Positions 1-11,714 of a DNA stretch of 64,000 nucleotides are shown here, piece after piece. The notes under the pieces were generated by a model. The model searched no databases and was not told the origin of the DNA. It saw nothing but the letters and a program-made list of their open reading frames with translations. The position numbers were made by a program, and so were the translations under genes. Source of the DNA: Patiria miniata (Eukaryota > Echinodermata > Asteroidea > Valvatida > Asterinidae); the NCBI RefSeq assembly GCF_015706575.1, contig NW_024037056.1:12785176-12849175 (forward strand), in the 5' to 3' direction. Positions within the stretch are counted from its first letter, which is position 1. Each line of letters starts with the position of its first letter.

Positions 1-940
1 ATTGCACGTATGTTCTTCAGATCAATGGTCGGTATTTATGTGAAATTTGCTTGCCCCTGCCAATGGGCATATTGATCCTCTGAATTATTAACAATACCAA
101 TCTTAGTCATTCCGACGGCGGCAGTATTAATTGGAATCGGTTCATTGAATTTCCATCTGAATTGCAGATGGAATTGTAAACAATATTTACTTTGACAAAT
201 TGATGTTTATAAGATGTGTACTGGCACTAAAGGCATTTGCCTAAATGTAAATAATACCAGCGTAAATTTGTGGTGTTAGGTATCGGTACCGGTATCTTTT
301 TGTTAGCACAGATGTAGTTCTTACAAAGACTGTTTTTTCCCCTCAGTTGTCAAAAAAAAACAACCTGAGTTTTTTTTATTGTTCCTGTTCCAAAGTCCAA
401 TTGACGCGTTATCTTTGCAATATGTTGACCGCCGGTCAATATATTTTAATAGGGTTTGAGCTTGAGGTCTGCGTCTATTGTATTAAATCATAACCCCCCC
501 CCCCCGCCCCAAACAAATTTGATCATGAATTCATAACGATGATTTGAAATTTTCAATTTGATGATGGCAGTATGAGTTGACATGACATGTTCACCCGATT
601 GAGAAATGAACAGCCAAATCGAATTAGTGCCCCCCTCGTTTGTAATGACACGGCGTTCTGCCTTGTACGTACATCGGTTTTGCTTCATAGCATGGCAACC
701 AGAGGTCTGCCCAGAAATGTTGTCCTAGACAATATGGTTCCCAAATATAAATAATGATAAGGTTCAGGTCTTTACCATTTGTTGTTAAGTGATAAGACAT
801 ATCAGGCCATAAATGAAAAAGTGTGTGGATTTAATCAGTTTACTCACGACTTCTGTGTATTTGGTCTTGTAAAATTCTGTGAAGTGTCCAGTTTTGAAGT
901 GTGTTCATTAGTCTTGTTTTAATATTCAATGTGTCCTACT
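1..940. other. No recognisable gene or repeat
   Basis: AT-rich DNA with a short C run near 494 and an A run near 352. ORFs here are short and unrecognised. Nothing supportable beyond low complexity. Confidence 0.5.
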
Positions 941-945
941 TCTCA

Positions 946-1190
946 GGCCAAAAAAAAATACTCGTCCCTGGTCAGCACACGTGTCCATTTTGATCATGCG
1001 CGTCAATGGTTTTTTTTCTTGACATTTTCCGCGGTAGCTACAACAGTGCCCTCTATTGCTGCACCGCCTCAAATTTTCGTGGGCAGTCGACTCCAAATGA
1101 TGGAGGGCACCAAGGCAATGATAGAAGATACCAATGTATATGAGGACACAAAAAAACAAAATAGTACCCACCTTGTCTGTACAATCTGTA
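946..1190 (+). mobile_element. H1 PIF/Harbinger-like MITE, 3'-truncated copy
   Basis: The sequence starts GGCC plus an A run and then follows the same order of blocks as the full copies at 38201-38564 and 40962-41320: a GGTCAGC block, a GCGCGTCAAT block, GCTACAACAG, and the CACCAAGG/ATGATGGAGG block. It stops after the block resembling CACCTTGTCTGTACAAT and lacks the right inverted terminus. The ORFs across it read through transposon DNA and are not genes. Confidence 0.7.
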
Positions 1191-1264
1191 GAATTTGTGC
1201 ATATTAATTTTCCTTTTCAAGGAGTCTGGAAGTGCACCTCTAGGGGTGACCTTTCAGGATATTG

Positions 1265-1370
1265 TGTGAAAAAAATCACTTGGGTCACTAGTTGGGTGGG
1301 ACTCGAACCCACGACCTCCTTCTTACTAGTACAAGTGTCTCACCACTCAACCACCGAGCTTGCCGGGGTT
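1265..1370 (-). mobile_element. tRNA-derived SINE, family S3, head fragment
   Basis: Read on the minus strand this has a tRNA-like head with an A-box-like stretch around GGTTGAGTGGTGAGAC and a perfect B box GGTTCGAGTCC, then GTGATTTTTTTC. The same order occurs in the copy at 43166-43347. The anticodon arm is degenerate, so a working tRNA gene is unlikely. Confidence 0.7.
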
Positions 1371-1500
1371 GAAAAACAATCGCAAATCGGTTTAGCATTG
1401 AATTCGGATACTATAGGTCAGACGATGTGATGAAAAAAAAAACCACTTCATTTTCTTCGAACTTGCAAAACAAACATGAACTCGCAGTGCAACCACGTAA

Positions 1501-2846
1501 GGCCGTTTTTTTTTAATTACTTGGATTACGGAATTTTTGGGTCCCCATTTCCGGCGGCGAGCGGGAAATGGAAAAAAAAAAAAAAAAAAAAAAAATGGGG
1601 GCGCCCTATCATCCAACATGGCGGCGCCCATAGAGACATGAAGAAACAAAAACGGGCACGAGAATGAACAGTCACTGCATTTTCAAAACCACGGTTTCAA
1701 AGAAATAGTGACCATGGAGTGACCAGGCCAGTTCCCCCGATTTTTTTAGCATTCAAAAATCTCCTTTTCAACCTAAAGCAGACTTCTCTCAGATCAAATG
1801 ACACCTTTTTGTAATTGTGAAAAACAAAATGGGATACAAATTACGTTTTTTTAACGCGATTTTATGGGTGGTGCCGGTGCCGTGCGATCGTCATCTTTAT
1901 TTTCATGTTGCGTTTTGACGTTGTCATCGTCATTTTTCCCCCAAATTTCCCTCTATTTATGACCTACCTGTATGTTCTTAAATGTCGACAACTAGTTTGG
2001 TAAGTCAAATAAATTAAAAGTGGATTTTGTTCTCTTTGAGAACCGGGCCCATACACGATCGCCATTTATAACTTTTGACAATCGGCATGATCGTCCGGAC
2101 ACCATGTGCACGCGTGTTTTGGCCTCGAGCTCGTTTTCCTCGTACAAAAACATCAATGCGTATTATATAGTGTAAGATCTGCCGTACGTACTCCTGCTGG
2201 TGTGTGTGTGTACTAATACAGATATATATTTTTGCGGGGGGTTGTCGCTACTTGAAGTATCGGCACACTCCGGAACTGGGGATTCAGTTGTCAGTGTGTA
2301 CTTGTACATCGCGCGTACCTAATAGTATAGTACGTACAGTGCATGGGGAATCGCTGGTGTTCGCACGGCCGGCCGTACCGTGCGTGTGATTGATTCAGCG
2401 AGATTTTAAGACAACCCCGATCGGGCTGGGATGACATCGAAACACATTGTTAATGTGTGGAAAAACAACTGAAATCAATTATTTTAGTTGTAAATGTACA
2501 CTGTAGAGTCAAAAAAATTAAACCTGGCGGCAGGATTTTAAAGCTTGGCGGGGACTTCGTAAACATGGCGGGCGCCGCAGAAAGCATGGCGGGGCGCCAG
2601 GTTTGTTCTACAAGTTGGAGAACACTGATGTCGTTCGATCAAACCAGTACTAATACTATGGTTTACAGGCCTGGACAGCGCGCAACATAGAGTTTTTTGT
2701 ACAATAGGCACATTTTTTTTTTTTTTTTTTTTTTTTGGGGGTAGTCAGAATCGACAATTTCCGGCGGCGATTTTTTTAATTTTTTTCAAAATTCCGATTT
2801 TTTCCGGCGGCGATTCCGTAATCCAAGTAATTAAAAAAAAACGGCC
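1501..2846. mobile_element. H3 PIF/Harbinger-like non-autonomous element (1.35 kb)
   Basis: The ends are inverted: GGCCGTTTTTTTT then a TAATTACTTGGATTACGGAA block at the left, and its complement at the right ending AAAAACGGCC. The inversion continues inward through the CCGGCGGCGA motif and mirrored homopolymers (A24 at 1572-1595, T24 at 2713-2736). A perfect TAA direct repeat flanks it (1498-1500 and 2847-2849). A TWA duplication with GGCC-starting TIRs is typical of PIF/Harbinger. The interior has no transposase-like ORF. It carries repeated ATGGCGG/GGCGCC motifs at 1617-1630 and 2563-2600. Confidence 0.8.
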
Positions 2847-2849
2847 TAA

Positions 2850-4050
2850 TAGGTTCTTAGGCTACACAACATGGTCCAACATGCAATGTACGCAATATTG
2901 ACCTGACTTATGCGCTACTTGTTCCCAACACCTGCAGATAAGTAATGGGTCCTCCAGCCGTCACCGGTCTGACAAATATCCCCACACTTGTCACCTCCTC
3001 TAAAAGGATTCTTAACGGGAGGCGCTCAATTTTCTCCAAGTCCTCGGTGCATTATAAAAACCCCAATTCGCTTCTTTTTTGGGGGCAGATAATCGACACT
3101 TAATATTAACAGTCCAGATCTGCTGTTGACTTCGCTGCGTGCGGATCGCAATCGGATGCTGCGGGATTGACGAGAGTGTATTAATGACTTCCAGGATATT
3201 ACATGTGGTCTCTATGTGCGTCACAGTTTTTCTCTCGTTTCTCAACAGTGAGCTACAACACTGACATTGCCCCTGGCCCGCTTGCAGCACATTAATTGTG
3301 GACGTGTGACAGTCGAAGACCAGCAGTATTACGCGAACATATAGATTCTGCTCTAGATATATCTCCTCTGCGTCTGATGTGTTTACTGTCGCAAGCTGTG
3401 GACTGAAGGTATGTTTCCAGTGATTAATAAGCTCATTTTTCCCCATTCGTTATGAAACAAGTGGTTTTACGACTTATGGTTTCTTCAGACGAATTCTTCA
3501 TCAGGGAAACCACTTGAACTGTTGTATTTTTTGATAAATTATTTCAGCATATTAAATGAATGCAAATTGTTGTGATTAGATAGCACTGTTCTAAAATTCA
3601 GGGTTTTGGTTGGGTAATCGAGTGAAGGCTGTGCTCCATGTATGCTTTTTCTCATGTTGGGAAAACAGGTGTCAGAGTTTGGAAAAGAATTCGTTATTAC
3701 AAAGTAGATGTAATTTATTGAAGTTTAGAGGTTTTGAGAGCTCTATATAGTGGACCAACATATTGTGGGTAGCAATGTGATTATTTATTCAGTGAAAATA
3801 ACCAGAAGTGAAATGTTTCTTCTTTTATGGAATTGTGTCATAAAAGATGATTTGGGTGCTAATGTCTGGCTGTCATTGGAATCAGATAAAAAAATCGGAA
3901 CAATTTCCAGCTGAGACGTACTAGAAGTACATTAGTATTCGATTACTTGAAACTGCATTTGACCGAATATCGGGCTGTTTGAAACTGCCAGCTGCAACTT
4001 TGTGCCATGCCGGTCAAAAGTCACACACAGAGCGCACAGGTTCAAATTTA
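2850..4050. other. No recognisable gene
   Basis: A 144-codon minus-strand ORF (3012-3446) lies here, but it resembles no family known to me and shows no domain. A short hairpin pairs AAGTGGTTT (about 3460) with AAACCACTT (about 3509). Otherwise nothing. Confidence 0.4.
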
Positions 4051-4500
4051 CGTCCATCACCAGTCCATCACAAGTCCATCACAAGTCAATCACAAGTACA
4101 TCACAAGTCAATCACAAGTCAATCACAAGTCAATCACAAGTCAATCACAAGTTAATAGTTAATCGCGAGTCAATCACAAGTCAATCACAAGTCCATCACA
4201 AGTCCATCACAAGTCCATCACAAGTCAATCACAAGTCCATCACAAGTTAATCACAAGTTAATCACAAGTCCATCACAAGTCAATCACAAGTCCATCACAA
4301 GTCCATCACAAGTCAAGCACAAGTCAAGCACAAGTCCATCACAAGTCCATCACAAGTCCATCACAAGCCCATCAAAAGTCCATCACAAGTCCATCACAAG
4401 TCCATCTCAAGTCAAGCACAAGTCCATCACAAATCCAACACAAGTCCATCACAAGTCAATCACAAGTCAATCACAAGTCAAGCACAAGTCATCCATCACG
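4051..4500. repeat. 11-bp minisatellite (CAAGTCCATCA)n
   Basis: About 40 tandem units of an 11-bp motif alternate mainly between CAAGTCCATCA and CAAGTCAATCA, with minor CAAGTCAAGCA and CAAGTACATCA variants and a disruption near 4150-4170 (AGTTAATAGTTAATCGCGAG). Because 11 is not a multiple of 3, every frame reads a 33-bp, 11-residue period. The 82-codon ORF through it is an artefact. Confidence 0.95.
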
Positions 4501-4939
4501 AATCAGTCTCGAGCCATTCAAGTGAAGTGTGATGGGCATTATCCCCTGTGTGACCTAAAGTGTGATGCGCTTGTGATTTGACTTGGAATGGACTTGACTT
4601 CAACTCTGATTTCCAGACAGACAAGTCACTGGACGTGTCGGTCTAGACACAAGAGTTTTGCTAGCTGAGGTTGTTCAATCAAACGGCAGTTTTGCTGTGT
4701 GACAGTCACAGCCAGCGCGCGGAAACTTTTGATCTCAGCTTCCACTTACATCCTGCCATTATAACTAAGTTATATTGATTTGTGCAGTCATGCTGTATGC
4801 ATTCATACATTAAGTGATAAATGGATGTTATTTCTGACATTTTGAGTACTTAACGAACTCAAGGCTATTGGCACACCGGTCTTAAAGGCAGTTTTTCCAA
4901 CATCTATGCATGATCTCAACACAGATGAACAGTTTTCTA

Positions 4940-5303
4940 TAATAATAATAATGACAGGTTCTTATATAGCGCTTTTAACAAAGATCAAATCGCTTTACAT
5001 TATTACTACCCCTGATCATTAAGCCAATTAAGCATTCCAAATACCATCTCAGCTCCCTGGAAAGTATACAGCTCGATGCTGCCTGTTAGGCCACGGAAGC
5101 TAATTCAATCACAATGACCATCTCTGCCCTCACAGGTACCCATTTACTCCTGGGTGGAGAGAAGCAATGATTGACAAAGTGCCTGGCCCAAGGGCACACG
5201 CACCATGACCCCAGGCTGGACTCGAACCCACAACCTGCAGCTTTACCCACAGACATCGAATCCAGTGCCCTTAACCACGAGGCCACAGCACTCCACTTTC
5301 TTA
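4940..5303 (-). mobile_element. tRNA-derived SINE, family S2
   Basis: Read on the minus strand: a tRNA-like head beginning GTGGCCTCGTGGTTAAGGGC (A box), a perfect B box GGTTCGAGTCC (complement at about 5219-5229), a body with CACTTTGTCA and CAGGAGTAAATGGGTACC, and an AT-rich tail ending in an (ATT)n run at 4940-4952. Other copies lie at 48755-49119, 61560-61922 and, diverged, 7018-7430. Confidence 0.8.
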
Positions 5304-5720
5304 TTATATTTTTTTTTGGTTCCATCTGGATTAAAACAGTAGAGAATTTTTACTGCAAGACAACTTGTGTCAATGTCAGAGAACTACCGTTGGGACACCC
5401 GGAGATTCTTTCCAATTCTTAATTCTTAATTCTTTAAGAGCTACTTGTCCTTGCATTCTGTTCAAGGAAGTGAAACCAAAAGATTCCTTTCTGCTTCAGC
5501 TTATTTACAGGAAAGTTCTTTGAGTGTCGTGGTTTTTTTTTTTTTGCAAGGGGTCGGTGGCAGGGATAACAAACAGGATTGGGGATGCCACCCTTGATGA
5601 ATTCTCTCAGTTGGCATTTTAAGCCCAGTTGGCTAAACCACCCCAGGCGTTGCTAGACGAGGGGTGTGGGATGTGAGAAAAGTTGTTGTCCTGTCAGTAA
5701 GTCTGTGCCAGCTGATACGC
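5304..5720. other. No recognisable gene
   Basis: Unique-looking AT-rich DNA with a T run at about 5533-5545. Nothing else seen. Confidence 0.4.
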
Positions 5721-5799
5721 CATGGAGAAGAGTGCCACCTATTGTCTGATACTAGTGTCCAAGACTGTCGGCTATGAATTGGACCTCCAGTGGCGTCCA

Positions 5800-5985
5800 C
5801 AGGGTGTCCAGCTCCCAACACCCCCCCCCCCTCCCCAAACCCACTTTCGGATTTTTGCGACGGCCAATCGACCACTAAAAAAACCCAAACAATTTGTTAC
5901 CTTCCAGCTTAGACTGTCAAATTCCCCCCCCCCCATCCATATTGGTCTGGTTCCCCCTCCCCCTCCCCCTCCCATTGTCCATGGA
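5800..5985. repeat. C-rich low-complexity tracts, probably a decayed DNA transposon
   Basis: C runs at about 5820-5832 and 5925-5935 and a (CCCCCT)n stretch at about 5952-5972. Similar C/G runs recur inside the hAT-like elements of this window (17.77, 27.68, 40.3 and 59.17 kb). That suggests a decayed member, but no TIR was identified. Confidence 0.4.
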
Positions 5986-6159
5986 ACAACTTTCAGGCAA
6001 GTCTGTGGATTTGTCTGTGTCACAAGTTGGTTGTTCTTTGGAAAAAAAAAGTTAGCCGACTGGCGCCATGCACGAAACACAATAACAGTATGTACAAAAA
6101 AAAAAATCAATTTGGTGGTCTCACGACATGGCTTTAGAGCACTTTTAAGTCAATAGTTG

Positions 6160-7015
6160 CCGTCATTGTGAGATATGCTTTCGTATTGCTGTAACAGGAG
6201 AATAGCAAGAATTGTCTGTTTGTGAAATTTTCAGGAATAAAGTTCAGTTTATTGATACACTTGCGTGTCTAAGTGTAACAAAAGTCGTATGGTATCCACA
6301 TGCACTTGGACGCCAATTTGATACAGAAGAATGATTTTCCATACGTCTGTGTATTTCCTGTATTTTTGTTACCATGAGGTTGAAAAAAAAATAAGAGAAT
6401 TTTTCCTGAAATGCCGCATATTTCACTGTCGGTTTTCCGTAATTGATCTTCAAACTTCTTGCCGCTGCTACACCTTTCATTTTCACATGAGTTAATTCCA
6501 AATGCTTTGAGGTGCCGTCATTGTGTCTGTTGGAGCATAGAAACCAGCAGACCCTGCGTAAGTTCCTTTTTTTAACCTATGCACAGAGGGACTTTGTTTA
6601 GTCGGGCGAAATTGGAAGCTAGGAGTAATCTTGGCATTTTGCACCTGAAATTGAAGTTATTATGCAGTTCCAGTGATTGAGGATAATTATGTGCTGTCGC
6701 GTCCAATCAAGTGTGACAAAGTTTTCCACGTTGGTAACTTTTTCTCTCACTGGATGCTCAAAAGAATCTCCCATCAACGTTCTTGCCACAACAACTTTTC
6801 ATAGTTTGTTTTCTTTGTGGTTTTACTGAGGTGTGACAACTAAGATTTCATGGGGTGAGTGTTGATGTTTAGAGATATTTGGGGGAGGGGGGAGGGGGGG
6901 AGGGATTAATAGCATATTTTCCCACAAAATTTTAATTTGCAGGATGGCTTATTAGCCATGAAAAGAATAAATAATAACAAATTATGTGTCAGCCAACTAC
7001 TGTCTTTAACTATGT
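6160..7015. other. No recognisable gene
   Basis: AT-rich DNA with a purine-rich G tract at about 6880-6905. Short ORFs only, none recognised. Confidence 0.4.
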
Positions 7016-7017
7016 AA

Positions 7018-7430
7018 TAATAATTAATAATAATAATAATACCGGCATTATATATAGTGCACATATCTACCAACAATTAGGTACTCAAGGCTTATAATTA
7101 TGTCTATTTTTTAGAGACAGGTAAATGAAGTTTATGAAATATGAGACCCATTATGTAGCACCTTTATAAGGGTTTACAAGGTGCACATATTGCAGTTTCT
7201 ACCAGAAACACTGGGGCAAACCCCTTCTCTTAGCAATAAGTGTTACTGGTTTCCTTTACGTGCATTACACAGCGCACGGGACCTACGGCTTTACGTCCCA
7301 TCCGAAGGACGAAGCAATAATGGTTAACCCCGTGCTTAAGGATACAAGTGTCAAGACCAGGACTCGAACCCACACTCTGCTGAACATAAACACCAGTCCG
7401 GTGCTCTTAACGGCTCTGCCATGACACCCC
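7018..7430 (-). mobile_element. tRNA-derived SINE, family S2, diverged
   Basis: The layout matches the 4940-5303 copy: an AATAAT tail at the left, then a TATATATAGTGC block, and at the right the complement of a tRNA B box (GGACTCGAACCCAC at about 7360) followed by the complement of an A-box region (GCTCTTAACGGC). It is longer and more diverged than the other S2 copies. It may be a separate subfamily. Confidence 0.6.
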
Positions 7431-8076
7431 AAGTACTTGTATACCACACATTTCCTGCCTCCCTTGTCCCCCCACCTGTTTTTTTTTTTGGTAATAAAAA
7501 AAATATTTCAACCCGACCCCCTTTTCCAGTCGCTGAGCCACTGGAGCAGCGTGCAAATCAATTTCATCTTCAGTATGTGGTCTTTGTTCAGTAACAATGT
7601 GAATCTTATATCCACTGGCAATGCTGTGATATTTTCAGAGTTTGTATAGGAAGGGAAGGACAATACATCGGCGATGAACCTTTGCCTTGATGCCGCCACT
7701 TTGTAACTTGACGGTTGACTTCCTGCAGTCACAATTTCAGTTAATCTTCCATCGTTCATGGATAACTTGTCGTATTCAGGGAATAAATTCAAACTTGGAT
7801 CAAGCATCTCCAACAAATATTGCACAAAAAAACCTGCAGAGTCATAAGTGCAAAGTGGGTATTATTTTGCAACGTTTTCAAATAGATTTTTCGTGCATTG
7901 ATGCAGTGCAGGAAAAGCAGGATTTGCAGACGTGGCAATGACAGCTGTTTCTGCAATGTGAATTGTGATCCCTTCTTAGTGCGAAGAAAGCCAGTCTGTA
8001 GAAAATGTCTTGCATAAATCCCCTGCTCGAATAGACAAATCATTGGGGTACAGGTAAAGAACAAGTCATTACAATA
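7431..8076. other. No recognisable gene
   Basis: Overlapping ORFs of 70-105 codons occur on both strands, with no recognisable domain. Confidence 0.4.
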
Positions 8077-8080
8077 TTAA

Positions 8081-8450
8081 CCCTATAATCCCTCGGGTAT
8101 TTTTACTAGACAGGATCGTGAATCTGCCAAAATCCATCCATTTTGTGATGCAAAAAAAATGTTGGTGTCTGAGTCCATCAGAATCCACCAGTGTACATGT
8201 AGTACATATACCTCGTACACACCACACATAGCCAAGGAGTTAAACTGTTGAGATCCTGAATCCATCAGAGTCCCCCAACTGCTCAATACGGAGGTATCCT
8301 GAATCCATCAAAATCCTGCAGTGCTGCTAGGCTTACTGTCCTGAATCCATCGAAATCTCCCAACTGTTTCAATATGGAGGTATCCTGAAACCGCCGAAGT
8401 ATTCCAAAACAGGGGTATGGATTTTGATGGATTCAGGGCGGTAATTAGGG
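8081..8450. mobile_element. PB2 TTAA-target MITE
   Basis: Bounded by TTAA on both sides (8077-8080 and 8451-8454), with short inverted ends CCCTATAAT and ATTAGGG. The interior repeats a motif close to TGAATCCATCAAAATCC about six times in both orientations. The same motif and the CCCTAA-type ends occur in the copies at 20137 and 37965. The TTAA site fits a piggyBac-type or Kolobok-type transposase. No coding capacity. Confidence 0.7.
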
Positions 8451-8454
8451 TTAA

Positions 8455-9635
8455 TAGAAAGCGAAAGTTTATGACCAAAAAACCAAACCAAACCTAACAA
8501 ATCAACAAAGAATTGTACTGCTCTATGGGAGACATGTCGGTAAAAAAATATTGTCAGATCAACACAGCAAACGTCGTGAGTACTGCTCTGCGGCACAGAC
8601 ATGTCAATTTCATGTTCCCTCTTCAATGCCTACCGCATTCCCCCACTGGGATCGTCATGTGCACGTCAGTGTGGCTTTCTAATGTGATAACATTTGCTGT
8701 GGCGCTTCCAATCCATTTTCTTAGGAGCAAAATATTGATTACTTTTTGGCAAAACCACGCTCGCGAGAGGAGAGAGTATCATTTTTTTTTTCCCCGTTAA
8801 CCCACGTCTTTGACATTTTCACGAGCCACTGGGTGTTGTGTTACCCTAGTTACATTTATGCATGAGACGACCGCGAGACGAGTTCTTGCACATTGTGCAG
8901 ACAAAAAAGTAGCCGTCATGCGAGCCCAAGCGTATCGATACGCGACCTAATAAAAACAACAACGCTGTCCCAATAACAACAAGCAGGGCTTTGGGGTGAA
9001 TTGTGGTAAAATGGAATTTCCTGAGAAATTGCCCCAGTCTATTATTAGCACTTTCTCATATAACTGTCACCCTGTATCGGCTGTGATTATTCTTAGTAGG
9101 GCGTATTTCCTAATGTAAGTTTGACTCAAAGAAGAAAATGTATTAATAAAAAAATAGCTTTGTTAGACTTTTGAGAAAACATGTCTTCCAGAATAACATT
9201 TATGCTATAAATTAGAACAAGTATGATTTGTGCATGTTTCTAATTGAAGTACATGAAAAATAATTCAACAACTTGAAATGTTGGGTTTTGTGTTTAAATT
9301 TCTTTCTGTAATTACTGAGGAAATAATTGGTCCCCAAAATTGAATGCCGTTCACCCTAACTCCCTAGGGGGTACGCAAAATCGTATTGAAATTGGAGAAT
9401 TTAGGACTGTTAGGGCTATTCCTCCAGCTAAAAGCTCATCTCGGTCCACATACATGTATTAGTGTACATTGACTTCATTTGATCTGTTCATGCTGAAAAT
9501 TGGGAATGATGAATGAAAATCTTGATGACATGTGACGTGCGCTTTTTGCACCCTTGTGAGCTCATTACACACTTGGCTTCACTTTGGATGCCGGTCTTCA
9601 TTTGTAAAACATATGCCATGTCTCACATCACATCT
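8455..9635. other. No recognisable gene
   Basis: No TE copy recognised and no plausible exon. The 95- and 85-codon ORFs at 8513-8800 and 8369-8626 overlap on opposite strands and match nothing known to me. Confidence 0.4.
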
Positions 9636-9637
9636 GG

Positions 9638-10105
9638 GGAGAGTGGCCTAGTAGTGAAGGGTTCCTGACTCATGATCAGAGGGTAGGGGGTTCAAATCCA
9701 GCTGCTGGCCATATGTTGTGTCCTCGTGCAAGCCACTTCAGCCCCACTTGCCTCTCTCCATGCTGGAGTTCAGAATGGGTACCGGCATAAGCTGGGCTGC
9801 TGGGGAGTAACCTGCGATGGACTGGCATCCCATCCAGGGGTAATAGGAATATTCTAAGCCTGCTGGCCATATGTTGTGTCCTTGGGCAAGCCTCTTTACC
9901 CCACTTGCCCCTCTCCACCCAGGAGTACAAATGGGTAGTGGTATAAATGGGTACCAGCATTAGCTGGGGAGTAACCTGAGATGGACTGGCATCCCATCCA
10001 GGGAGGAATAGAAATATTCTGAGTCGTTTCATGCCAAGGAAACCGGGGATAAATGCCGGCCTGATGGGCCACATTGGCTCATGACAGACTTTACGTTACT
10101 GACAT
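9638..10105 (+). mobile_element. tRNA-derived SINE, family S1, with duplicated body
   Basis: The head has an A-box-like TAGTAGTGAAGGG, a CTCATGA loop (CAT anticodon position) and B box GGTTCAAATCC (9689-9699). The body (CCATATGTTGTGTCC ... GGACTGGCATCCCATCCAGG) appears twice, at about 9708-9853 and 9864-10012. It then ends with the usual tail through ATTGGCTCATGACAGACTTTACG. Compare the single-body copies at 36412, 47197 and 61272. Confidence 0.85.
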
Positions 10106-11570
10106 CGTACATGTAGTAGCCAACAATGAAATTGACTAATTCAGAGATCGTAAGTTTGGAACTCATGAATGAGTTGCATGTAGGTTGTACGCAATGCTTC
10201 CTCACTTACTGAAATGTGCGTGTGCCTCAAGCACGTGAACACGTGCGAAGTAATAATTATAATGCCTTCTATTTTTAGTTTGCCAAGTAAGTTAAGCACC
10301 ACCCTGGGACATGGCAAACGTGGAAATGAGTTCCAATTCTGCTGAATGTGATGCTCATGTGGAACTTTCTTCTCCGTCTTGAAGCTAACGCACGTCTACT
10401 TTAGAAAGCCGTGCTGTTATCTTGAGTTCAAATGCCTGCCATGATTTTCCAAGACTTGTGTCTTGGCGCGGTAATGACTGCCTTGCAGCATCCAGTCCCA
10501 AGGATCATCCTCGAGATGGATGTGTTCATGTGCGTGTGGTATTTCCTGAGGCTTAAATGTACGGTAGTCTTGTCTGTGTGTGTGTGGGCTGCAGTGCCGC
10601 TGGCAGGATTGTGAGTCTAGACATGTCCAATACAACGTGATCGGATGGCCGACTTTGTATTGGATGTTGGGAAACTTCTTGGATTTAATTAAATTCATTT
10701 CAGGTTCATGGTAGTCACGTGCAAGTTCTGGTTGGGAAAATTGTATGGTCCATTGGAAGAGTTTATCTCCAAAACGCGATCCATTTGAAAAAAAATTGAA
10801 AAAGAAATATTGACAATACTGTAGAAATGACTTGTGAAGCAGTATATTTGACGTTTGACTGTTTATCAGAAGTTTGCTGGGAAATTTTGCCTTTTGAAAA
10901 TTTCAAAATTTTAGGCAAAAATAAACCTGGCGCAAAGTGGTTAAGTACGATCATCATCAGTTAAGTGATCCATCATCAGAAGTCTGACATGTTTGTAATG
11001 CTCTAATTGGTGGCAAGGTGACATTCAAAGAGTCTTTCTGACTTAGCGCATCCGCAGTAGACTATTCAAATCATGGTACGTTGCATTTTGCCATTTTGAC
11101 AGTAAACAACCTTAAGGCTTAACTCCAGTATAGTTTTATCATTTTAGGCAGTGTGACAAATGGATTGAGCAAGGTGCATGCAAATAAAATTGGATGTTGT
11201 AAGACCTTAGACTGTTTGCCCTTTAGGCAACCCATGTGCAATTGGAAGCAGTCAACATGGTTTATTCTCAGCTGACCCAAATACTTGCTGAGGTTGACAG
11301 CCAGCCTACATGTGTGACTGCATGGTAAGAGATCTCAGTTGTTCTAGACATCCAGTTGGTTCGTTTTGTCAGCCCAGGGCATCTATGACGCTATCTATGG
11401 CAGTCACATAGCTGCTATGCATGTACTTGCTATGCAAAGTCCAGTATGTCAAGAAAAAAAAATGTGGCTCTCGTGAAGAAAGTGTAGGATGTTTTCAAGC
11501 CCGAAATAGTCTGATCAGCCTGCATGAAGTTATATACCTAGGAAGGAAAGATATTAACCGTCCTATTCGC
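10106..11570. other. No recognisable gene
   Basis: Unique-looking DNA. ORFs up to 93 codons show no recognisable domain. Confidence 0.4.
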
Positions 11571-11575
11571 TCTGA

Positions 11576-11688
11576 GCTTCGATCTGGCAACTTTACATAA
11601 TAAATATAGCCGGTTCAGTGATTCCTGTGTCGGGGTTGAGATCACTCAATCGGCTATTTTTATTGTGTTAAGTTGCCAGATCGAGGCT
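11576..11688. mobile_element. Short foldback element
   Basis: CGATCTGGCAACTTTACATA at the left is mirrored at the right by TTAAGTTGCCAGATCG, and the pairing extends inward through TATAGCCG/CGGCTATT. The loop is about 40 bp. The arms total roughly 33 bp each with a few mismatches. No target duplication identified. Confidence 0.6.
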
Positions 11689-11714
11689 GTGCATGCCATG
11701 CCCAATGGCTGAGT

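Noticed and set aside
1392-1667. Overlapping ORFs on both strands with lysine or phenylalanine runs
   Set aside because: They result from the A24 tract in the H3 element's terminal repeat.
3012-3446. 144-codon minus-strand ORF
   Set aside because: No recognisable domain, no exon-like borders, and composition like the surrounding DNA. Compatible with chance.
4002-4250. 82-codon ORF with an 11-residue repeat
   Set aside because: It is the 11-bp minisatellite read in frame, not a repetitive protein.
4051-4500. CRISPR array
   Set aside because: Units are contiguous 11-mers with no spacers, in an animal genome context.
5722-6156. 144-codon proline-rich ORF
   Set aside because: Created by C-rich low-complexity tracts; the opposite strand gives an equally long glycine-rich ORF.
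9676-10074. 132-codon minus-strand ORF
   Set aside because: It reads antisense through the duplicated S1 SINE body; similar ORFs occur over the other S1 copies.
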